From CADAWZ01 sp045114665 (GTDB taxonomy: Bacteria > Vulcanimicrobiota > CADAWZ01): DNA of 16,757 nt. The position numbers and the translations under genes were made by a program. The DNA lies in assembly GCA_045114665.1 (NCBI GenBank), contig JBGUKW010000135.1:1-16757 (forward strand), in the 5' to 3' direction. Shown one piece after another: positions 6,719-12,849 of the stretch. The notes beneath the pieces were generated by a model that ran no database searches, was not told the DNA's origin, and worked only from the letters and a program-made list of their open reading frames with translations. Every line of letters begins with the position of its first letter. The stretch's first letter is position 1.

Positions 6719-7849
6719 TTATAACTCACTAAGTGGAAGTTTTATAATAAATCTACAACCCTTTTTATATCCTTTATCAACATATATAACTCCACCATGT
6801 GATTCAGTTATAAATCTCGCAATGGCAAGACCTAAACCTCTTCCGTCATTTCTGCTATTATTCTTTTCAAATCTATAAAATCTCTCGAAAACTCTTTCTT
6901 TTTCGCTGTCAGGAATTCCAGTTCCTTGATCTTCTACACTCAAAACGCAAGAGTTATTTTCGTTATTGCAATTTATCAGAACCGTTGTACCAGGGCTTGA
7001 ATATTTGATTGCATTATCTATCAATATTATCAACAGCTGTTTTATTCTGTCTTCATCAATATCTATTATCATCGTACCTGAATTTAAGGTTTTGATTACA
7101 ATATCTTTTTTATCTGCATAAGGTCTCATTATATCAATTACATCATTGATCAGTCCTATAATATCTGTATCTTTGCACTTCATCTGTATCTGTCTCGATT
7201 CCATCATGGACATATCAAGAAGATCATTTATGAGTCTTTCGAGACGACATGCCTCTTCATTTATAATTTTTATAAACTTTTCGCATAATTCTCTATTATC
7301 TATAGCACCTTCCAAAAGAGATTCGGCATATCCTTTTATACATGTAAGTGGAGTTCGTAACTCATGAGATATATTTGAAAGGAGTTCAGCTGTTATTTTT
7401 TCTCTTTGAGCTAAAAAAGCAGCCTGTCTATATGCAGTATAAATAAGCATATCTAAACTAAGTCCAGTATCTCTTCCTAAAGTAACATAACCACTTTCAA
7501 ACTGGACATGCTCAGCAATTTCTCTATAACCACACTCTTCTCTTACACATGTCTCTAAATACCTCATTATTCTTGTTGAAACAAGTTTTAAATCAGTTTC
7601 AGAAAAAGTGCTATTATTACGAGGAGGAGAAAATAAAAAAAGAACAAATCTATAACTGTTTTCAGGGTCTATTATAAAAGAATCCTCTTCTCTAAAAAGC
7701 CTTCCTGCTCTATCTCTCATTCCAATTAGAAGATTATTCATCAATATATTTAATTCTTTTTTACTAAAATCTTCTGCTATTTCATCCCCATCAATTACTT
7801 CAAAATACAAATATCCCACATCTTTTCCACTGTCAAAAGCAATTTTCAT
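6719..7849 (-). CDS. Soluble sensor histidine kinase with degenerate GGDEF-like N-domain
   Basis: From the first ATG the product is 376 residues. The kinase core is complete: HisKA with SHELRTPLTCIKGYAE (phosphoacceptor His162), N-box ILIDNAIKYS (about 276-285), G1 box EDQGTGIP (306-313), FERFYRF (F-box) and DGRGLGLAI (335-343). No transmembrane helix is present, so it is cytosolic. The N-terminal 150 residues resemble the back half of a GGDEF fold (YRFVLFLFSP where GDEF and its strand would sit; YVTLGRDTGLSLDMLIYTAYRQA like the C-terminal strand-helix), without the catalytic signature. That comparison is by eye. The ATG lacks a ribosome-binding site, while a strong GGAGG upstream faces ATA at 7897 (or ATT at 7900), which would add 16-17 in-frame residues. 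It is last in the operon with the response regulator and kinase 1; no terminator was seen before the convergent gene. Confidence 0.88.
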   Translation of the reverse strand: MKIAFDSGKDVGYLYFEVIDGDEIAEDFSKKELNILMNNLLIGMRDRAGRLFREEDSFIIDPENSYRFVLFLFSPPRNNSTFSETDLKLVSTRIMRYLETCVREECGYREIAEHVQFESGYVTLGRDTGLSLDMLIYTAYRQAAFLAQREKITAELLSNISHELRTPLTCIKGYAESLLEGAIDNRELCEKFIKIINEEACRLERLINDLLDMSMMESRQIQMKCKDTDIIGLINDVIDIMRPYADKKDIVIKTLNSGTMIIDIDEDRIKQLLIILIDNAIKYSSPGTTVLINCNNENNSCVLSVEDQGTGIPDSEKERVFERFYRFEKNNSRNDGRGLGLAIARFITESHGGVIYVDKGYKKGCRFIIKLPLSEL

Positions 7850-7896
7850 TTTACTTTTAACAGCAGAAAGAACATCTGAATTAAAAAAACTGTCTA

Positions 7897-7908
7897 TAAT
7901 AAACCTCC
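7897..7908 (-). promoter_or_regulatory. Strong Shine-Dalgarno facing a non-canonical ATA/ATT start of histidine kinase 2
   Basis: On the minus strand GGAGG (7908-7904) is followed by TTTATTATA. The ATA at 7897 sits at the ideal 6-nt spacing and the ATT at 7900 at 3 nt; both are in frame with the kinase and no stop intervenes before the ATG at 7849. Kinase 1 stops at 7913, so this is the expected place for an operon start. No ATG, GTG or TTG is within SD range. Confidence 0.6.
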
Positions 7909-7912
7909 AAAC

Positions 7913-8968
7913 TTAATGTAAACCTGCAGGGAAAGAAACAGTAACTTTGGTCCATTCTCCCAATTTACTTGAAATATCTATCGTTCCAGATATATCTTCA
8001 ACAAGTTTTTTTGTTATGGAAAGACCTAATCCAGTTCCTCCCAAAGTGGAAGCAATGCCATCTGTAACCCTGTAAAATCTATCAAAAACAAATGGAATAG
8101 AATTTTCAGGAATTCCTATTCCAGTATCTGTTATAACAAACTTAACTTTTTTGCCATCAGGTATTCCCAATATTTTTATTTTTCCTGATTTCTTTATTCC
8201 AGTAAATTTCAGTGCATTGTCGAGAATATTTACAAAAATTTGACGAAGAGAATCCTCTTTTGCCATTATAAATGAAATATCTTCAGGAACATCTATTTCT
8301 ATTTCTACATTTTTTTGTTTAGCAAGACCTTCAAAAAGTTTGACAGATTGAACAATAGCCTTATAAGGACTGATCAAAGATAGTTCCTGTTCTTGTGATG
8401 TTCCTTCACTTCTGTTTGAATCAAGTAATGAAACAATCATTCTTGTCATTCTGTTTGTTTCATCATTTATTATTTGCAAAAATTTTCTACTTATTTCAGG
8501 ATTAGAAAAATATGATTCTTCAAGCAATGTTTCTACATAGCCTTTTATTGCTGTCAAAGGTGCTTTTAATTCATGAGATAAATTGCCAACATAATTATCC
8601 AAAGCCTTTTCTATTTTTGCATATTCGCTTAGATTTCTAAGCAAAGCAATAGCTCCGTAAATTTTACTATCTTTCACTGCCTGAAAAATTCTTATCAAAT
8701 ACGGAGTTGTTTGACCTATTATGACAATTTTTTCAATCTTATTTTTAGAAATATTCCTTGCTGAGTCCATTATAAGATTGTTTAATTCTTTAAATTTAAC
8801 AATATCCCAAATCTTTTTGTTTAAAGCCTCTTCTTGAGATACTCCAAATAATGCTACCGCACTCGAATTAAAAATCTTAATATTTCCATTCTTATCAACA
8901 GCAATAGAAGCCTCATCTAAATTGTCAATTATAACTTCCTGAAAACAAGTTTCAGTTCTGCGTGCCAT
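7913..8968 (-). CDS. PAS-domain sensor histidine kinase (soluble)
   Basis: The product is 351 residues with no membrane segment. A PAS domain fills about residues 8-112 (IDNLDEASIAVDKNGNIKIF...ALFGVSQEEAL). HisKA follows with NLSHELKAPLTAIKGYVETL (His132), then HATPase_c with NILDNALKFT (N-box, about 248-256), DTGIGIP (281-287), FDRFYR and GGTGLGLSI (310-318). Architecture and layout match PhoR/WalK-type kinases stripped of their membrane part, so it probably senses an internal signal or docks to another sensor (inference). Its ATG overlaps the TAA of the response regulator gene by one base (TAATG), so the two are translationally coupled and almost certainly partners. AAGGGA in the end of the regulator gene can serve as ribosome-binding site. 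Confidence 0.95.
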   Translation of the reverse strand: MARRTETCFQEVIIDNLDEASIAVDKNGNIKIFNSSAVALFGVSQEEALNKKIWDIVKFKELNNLIMDSARNISKNKIEKIVIIGQTTPYLIRIFQAVKDSKIYGAIALLRNLSEYAKIEKALDNYVGNLSHELKAPLTAIKGYVETLLEESYFSNPEISRKFLQIINDETNRMTRMIVSLLDSNRSEGTSQEQELSLISPYKAIVQSVKLFEGLAKQKNVEIEIDVPEDISFIMAKEDSLRQIFVNILDNALKFTGIKKSGKIKILGIPDGKKVKFVITDTGIGIPENSIPFVFDRFYRVTDGIASTLGGTGLGLSITKKLVEDISGTIDISSKLGEWTKVTVSFPAGLH

Positions 8969-9663
8969 TAGTCCCTTGCCTCAAATTGAAATTTATATCC
9001 TATTCCATGAACAGTTCTCAAATATCTAGGATTTGCTGGGTCTTCCTCTATTTTCTGTCTCAATCTTCTCATATGGACATCAACTGTTCTTGTATCTCCC
9101 AAATAATCATATCCCCAAAGTTGTTCCAAAAGAAAATCTCTTGTAAAAACTTTCCCTGGATTTGTAGTCAAAAGTTTCAATAAATCAAACTCTTTTGGTT
9201 TCAAATCAACTTCTCTGCCTTTGAGTCTTACTTCATGTTTCATCAAATTTAAAGTCAAGTCCTCAAAAACCAACTCATCTTTTTCATCAACCTTAGAGCT
9301 TGTTCTTCTCAAAACAGCCTTAACTCTTGCAACAAGTTCTCTTGGTGAAAAAGGCTTTGTAACATAATCATCTGCACCAAGTTCTAATCCCAAAATTTTA
9401 TCAATTTCTTCACCTTTTGCAGTAGCCATTATAATAGGCGTTTTTGTCTCTTTACGTATTATTCTACATACCTCAAGACCACCTTGACCTGGCAACATTA
9501 TATCGAGAATTATGAGGTCTGGGTGATCTTGACGAGTTACATTTACTGCCTCAAATCCATCATAAGCACACATAACTTCATAACCTTCTTTTTCAAGGTT
9601 ATATTTTAGTAATTCAACAATATTCTTCTCGTCATCAACTACAAGAATTTTTTCTTTTGCCAT
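8968..9663 (-). CDS. OmpR/PhoB-family response regulator
   Basis: The product is 231 residues: a receiver domain (1-120) with acidic pair D10/D11, phosphoacceptor D54 in LIILDIMLPG, T81 and K103 (TKPFSPREL), followed by a winged-helix DNA-binding domain (about 130-230) with LWGYDYLGDTRTVDVHMRRL and TVHGIGYKF. All key receiver residues are present, so it should be a phosphorylation-switched transcription factor of the PhoB/WalR/RpaB type. AAGGA precedes the ATG. The gene lies 26 bp after pgeF and is followed, with a 1-base overlap, by a PAS kinase and then a second kinase. Target genes cannot be inferred. Confidence 0.96.
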   Translation of the reverse strand: MAKEKILVVDDEKNIVELLKYNLEKEGYEVMCAYDGFEAVNVTRQDHPDLIILDIMLPGQGGLEVCRIIRKETKTPIIMATAKGEEIDKILGLELGADDYVTKPFSPRELVARVKAVLRRTSSKVDEKDELVFEDLTLNLMKHEVRLKGREVDLKPKEFDLLKLLTTNPGKVFTRDFLLEQLWGYDYLGDTRTVDVHMRRLRQKIEEDPANPRYLRTVHGIGYKFQFEARD

Positions 9664-9689
9664 TTACTTTTCTTCCTTTTAACAAAAAT

Positions 9690-10499
9690 CTATATTAACA
9701 TAAACACAGCTCCCATACGCCCAGTAACTCTATTTTCTTTGCGATATGAAAAAAATAAATCATTATGGCATGAAGTACAAATGTTTGATGAAACAATATT
9801 TTCAGATTTCAAACCTGCACATAAAAGCTGTATTTTATTTAAATTCCAAAGGTTGACAAAATACCTCTTGTTATTTTTAGAGATACACAGAGATAAATCC
9901 TTCAAAAAACTTTGAGGATAATAAGAATTAAAAGTATTTAAAAATAAATCTGCAGTATCTTCACCAACTCCAAAACAACATGGTCCTATAGAAGGGCAAA
10001 TAGCAGAAACACAATCTGTAGGATTTGTTCCGTATTCTCTATTCATTGCTTTTACAGTTTTTAAAGCAATAGCTTTTAAAGTACCTCTCCAACCAGCATG
10101 AACCAAGGCTATAACTTCTTTTACAGGGTCTAAAATAAAAATTCCTGTACAATCTGCATAAAAAATAGATAATGGAACATTTTTCACATTTGTCATAATG
10201 CCATCTGCAAAAGGAATTTCATTTGGAATTTTGTCATTATAAATAGAAAGTATCTTATCTCCATGTTCGAGTTTTATAACATCTCTTACAGGAATAGAAA
10301 AATTTTCTTCAAGAAGTTTTCTATTGGCAATGACATTTTCAGGCTTATCAGTTGTATGAAGCCCCAAATTGAGAGATTCAAAAGGCGAGGAACTAACACC
10401 GCCATTCCTCAATGAATAATAATGTTCTGTAATTCCAAAAGATTCAAGAATATTAAATTTTAATATTTTTATATTATTTTTTTCAATAAATTTATACAT
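9690..10499 (-). CDS. pgeF: PgeF/YfiH (LACC1-type) purine nucleoside phosphorylase / multicopper-oxidase-fold protein
   Basis: The product is 269 residues from the ATG at 10499. Family signatures: SLRNGGVSS near the start, LEHGDKI (His79), FYADCTGIFI (Cys117), ALVHAGWRGT (His134), CPSIGPCCFGVG and the C-terminal NICTSCHNDLFFSYR / TGRMGAVFML. The His/Cys/His set matches the zinc site of E. coli YfiH. Family members were first called polyphenol oxidase and are now known as purine nucleoside-cleaving enzymes; PgeF in E. coli also edits a peptidoglycan precursor. An in-frame ATG at 10535 would add 12 residues, but it lies in the loop of the upstream terminator hairpin, so 10499 is preferred. It leads the regulator/kinase operon; its own promoter was not identified. 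Confidence 0.92.
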   Translation of the reverse strand: MYKFIEKNNIKILKFNILESFGITEHYYSLRNGGVSSSPFESLNLGLHTTDKPENVIANRKLLEENFSIPVRDVIKLEHGDKILSIYNDKIPNEIPFADGIMTNVKNVPLSIFYADCTGIFILDPVKEVIALVHAGWRGTLKAIALKTVKAMNREYGTNPTDCVSAICPSIGPCCFGVGEDTADLFLNTFNSYYPQSFLKDLSLCISKNNKRYFVNLWNLNKIQLLCAGLKSENIVSSNICTSCHNDLFFSYRKENRVTGRMGAVFMLI

Positions 10500-10517
10500 A
10501 ATTTCTTTTAAACCGTG

Positions 10518-10546
10518 AAAAAAGGAAGGTTGCATAAACCTTCCTT
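10518..10546 (-). terminator. Intrinsic terminator after the 659-residue protein gene
   Basis: On the minus strand AAGGAAGGTT, a 5-nt loop (TATGC) and AACCTTCCTT form a perfect 10-bp stem followed by TTTTTT. It starts 31 nt after the TAA at 10578. The left arm also reads as a Shine-Dalgarno for the ATG in the loop (10535), so any translation from there would be sequestered in the hairpin. Confidence 0.88.
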
Positions 10547-10577
10547 CTGTATTTAACTTAATTTTTTATCAAGTTTC

Positions 10578-12557
10578 TTAGAAAAGACTTGCTATAGACT
10601 GAAGTCCAATCAATCCATTGAAAGCTGAACTCAAACCTTTGAAACCAAATATTGAATCGCCACCGAGTTTGAAGAAATCAGTTCCTATTTTACCTGCTTC
10701 ATGAGAACCACCCAATGCGTAAGCATTGCTTCCAATTGCTCCAAATTGTCCTGTTGTTCCATTTGCATAATTCAATAAATTGCGTTCAAAAGCTCCAAAA
10801 GATCCACCTGTTACTCCCAAACTTGTTATTGGATTGCCACCAAGGAGAGACATTCCAATATTTAATGAATTACCATTATTTGTCCACTGTGAAAGCAAAT
10901 TTGACAAATTGGAATTTACATCAGCAAATGATGAAACCTGACCCATCTGGTCACCCATTTGACCACCCATTCCAAAATTGCCAAGATTGTTAAGTATTGA
11001 ATTAGCTGAATTGTTGAACATGTTCAAGAAATTTGTTCTTGCCCCAACCATTCCACTTTCACTTCTTCTTTCAACAACAAAATTCAATCCTTCATTTACT
11101 TTTTCAGTAAGAGCTGAAATTTCTTCTTTGACAGTACCCAATCTCTTATCAATATTAGCAATATCATTATTGACATTTTGAAGTTTTGTATCAAGCTGTT
11201 GAAGAAGTTGAGCAACATTCTGAAGTTGTTGCTGATTTGCCTGTTGTTGTGCCTTAACTTGTTGTAACTGAGCTTTTTGCTGATTAAGCATAACTTGGCT
11301 TGTTGCAATCTGAGTTTTTAGAGAAGCAATCTGTGCCTGAAGAGCAGCTTCTGCTGCAGGATTCAATGTTGCTGCAGTTGCAGATGCTTCAAGAGATTGT
11401 AGAGCAGTTTTACTTGCTGTAATACTTTCGGTAAGAGATGTAATACTTTCGGTAAGTTGCTGATTTGTCTGAGCCAATTTTTGAGATTCAGAATTCAACT
11501 TTGTCTGAGTATTTTTCTGTTTTGTCTGTTCGGAAGTAATATTCTGTTTCTCATGTTCTTTTTGCTGTTTTGCACCCTGAAGCTGTTGTTCTTCTGCTTT
11601 TAATGCTTCAAGCTGTTGTTCAAGAGTTGCAATCTGAGATTCAAGTTGACCTAAATTGATTCCCATTTCACCCTTCATATTTTTCAATTCATCAAGAGTA
11701 CTTGTCATTTGACTTATCATCTCTGAAGTATTTCCTGAGAACTGTGGCATTTGACCTGTCATTGCAAAATTAAATGCAGGAGAACCTACATTTGAGAAAT
11801 TCATTGGCATAAATTGGAATGAAGAAATTGTGGCAGGTGATGACATATTAAGTCCCATTTGTTCTGGTGAATATGCAAAACCACGATATTTTGACATGAT
11901 GTTGTCAAGAAGTGAAACATTTTGAATACCAGGATATCTTGGAGCACAGCACATTGGAATATCATTAAACTGTTGCATTCCCATACCATACATACCTGTC
12001 ATTTCCATGTTCATTCCCATATTCATATACATGCCACCCATTGGTTGCATTGCTGGCATTGGTTGCATTCCCATCATTCCCATATTGCCATAAGCAAAAC
12101 CGTTCATGCCGAATGAGAAATTACCACCAATTTGTCCCATATATGAAGAAAATGCACCGATATATCTTGCCTGATATTCAGGATTGTGGAACATATTGTG
12201 ATGATGATGGCAACAACGATGGAAACGATTGTGATGATGGTGATGATGGTGAATATCACTGTAGTTATTTTCTATTGTCTCAGTTGTATTTGTGTTTTCA
12301 CAAACAGTTTCTTCCTGTACAGGAGCTGTAGTCTGTACTGGAGCTGAAGATTGAGCTGGAGCTGAAGATTGAGCTGGAGCTGCTTGCTGTGGTTGCTTTG
12401 GTGTTTGAACCTGTTGAGCTTGCTGTTGTGCTTGTTGTGCTTGTTGTGCTTGTTGCGCTTCTTGCTTCTTGATGACATCAAAAACATTAGTTTTGACACC
12501 ACCTATATAATTTCCAGTATTAAAATTGTTTGTACTAAAATAGTTACCAGTAATCAT
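10578..12557 (-). CDS. Low-complexity His/Cys- and Met-rich coiled-coil protein, unknown function
   Basis: The product is 659 residues with no signal peptide or membrane helix. In order: an N-terminal GNYFSTNNFNTGNYIGG segment; AQQ repeats (about 33-50) and SSAPAQ/TTAPVQ repeats (61-81); a metal-site-like cluster HHHHHHHNRFHRCCHHHH (103-120); a Met/Gly-rich block (about 150-195, MGMMGMQPMPAMQPMGG, MNMGMNMEMTGMYGMGM) ending in PMCCAP; a Gln-rich coiled coil (about 280-490) with internal duplication (SITSLTESIT); and a Gly/Asn/Ser-rich tail. His clusters and Met motifs in other proteins bind Ni, Zn or Cu, but binding here is inference. The start has AAGGAG 8 nt before ATG. It has its own promoter, 5' hairpin and terminator, so it is expressed alone. 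It shares Met-rich, repeat-built style with the protein at 1-1170. An assembly/surface or scaffold role is possible; no homologue is recognised. Confidence 0.9.
   Translation of the reverse strand: MITGNYFSTNNFNTGNYIGGVKTNVFDVIKKQEAQQAQQAQQAQQQAQQVQTPKQPQQAAPAQSSAPAQSSAPVQTTAPVQEETVCENTNTTETIENNYSDIHHHHHHHNRFHRCCHHHHNMFHNPEYQARYIGAFSSYMGQIGGNFSFGMNGFAYGNMGMMGMQPMPAMQPMGGMYMNMGMNMEMTGMYGMGMQQFNDIPMCCAPRYPGIQNVSLLDNIMSKYRGFAYSPEQMGLNMSSPATISSFQFMPMNFSNVGSPAFNFAMTGQMPQFSGNTSEMISQMTSTLDELKNMKGEMGINLGQLESQIATLEQQLEALKAEEQQLQGAKQQKEHEKQNITSEQTKQKNTQTKLNSESQKLAQTNQQLTESITSLTESITASKTALQSLEASATAATLNPAAEAALQAQIASLKTQIATSQVMLNQQKAQLQQVKAQQQANQQQLQNVAQLLQQLDTKLQNVNNDIANIDKRLGTVKEEISALTEKVNEGLNFVVERRSESGMVGARTNFLNMFNNSANSILNNLGNFGMGGQMGDQMGQVSSFADVNSNLSNLLSQWTNNGNSLNIGMSLLGGNPITSLGVTGGSFGAFERNLLNYANGTTGQFGAIGSNAYALGGSHEAGKIGTDFFKLGGDSIFGFKGLSSAFNGLIGLQSIASLF
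11419..11456 (-). repeat. 21-bp direct duplication in the coiled-coil coding region
   Basis: The 17-base string gtaatactttcggtaag occurs at 11419-11435 and 11440-11456, encoding the repeated LTESIT/LTESIT heptad-like element of the coiled coil. It is an in-frame local duplication. Confidence 0.85.
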
Positions 12558-12576
12558 TTTTTACACTCCTTACATT

Positions 12577-12610
12577 TTTATGTTTTAACAAATACCTGTA
12601 AAAACATAAA
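12577..12610 (-). promoter_or_regulatory. 5' UTR hairpin of the 659-residue protein gene
   Basis: A perfect 10-bp inverted repeat (tttatgtttt at 12577-12586, aaaacataaa at 12601-12610) with a 14-nt loop lies between the promoter and the ribosome-binding site. In the minus-strand transcript it would form an AU-rich stem at or close to the 5' end, a position where such stems often protect mRNA from decay. No riboswitch class is recognised. Confidence 0.5.
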
Positions 12611-12625
12611 GATATTCTTGGCATT

Positions 12626-12654
12626 ATTTTAACATGATTATTTTCATAATTCAA
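12626..12654 (-). promoter_or_regulatory. Sigma-70-type extended -10 promoter of the 659-residue protein gene
   Basis: On the minus strand TTGAAT (12654-12649), a 17-bp spacer and TAAAAT (12631-12626) preceded by TGT (extended -10) form a near-consensus promoter. Transcription would start near 12619, giving a leader of about 60 nt before the ATG at 12557. Confidence 0.75.
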
Positions 12655-12772
12655 TAAAAAAATATGAAATTATTGACCAATTTTTGTTAACTTTTTTTAA
12701 ACAAATTGTACTTTAATGAATATTATAGAATTTTTGTTTTCTGCGTAATATGAAAAATTTCATCCATAAAGG

Positions 12773-12821
12773 AAAAAAAATCTAATATTATTGAAAATTG
12801 ATGTACCTACAATATCAGATT
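12773..12821 (-). terminator. Intrinsic terminator after the RNB exoribonuclease gene
   Basis: On the minus strand AATCTGATATT and AATATTAGATT pair as an 11-bp AU-rich stem (one G-U) around a 21-nt loop, followed by eight T. It starts 28 nt beyond the stop at 12850. The long loop and low GC make it weaker than the other terminators here. Confidence 0.65.
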
Positions 12822-12849
12822 TCTTCAATTTTTCCTTCAGTATTCTCTA

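Noticed and set aside
11922..12331. His/Asp-rich plus-strand frames opposite the His/Met-rich gene
   Set aside because: Low-complexity complements of ATG/CAT-rich codons, without starts or ribosome-binding sites of their own.
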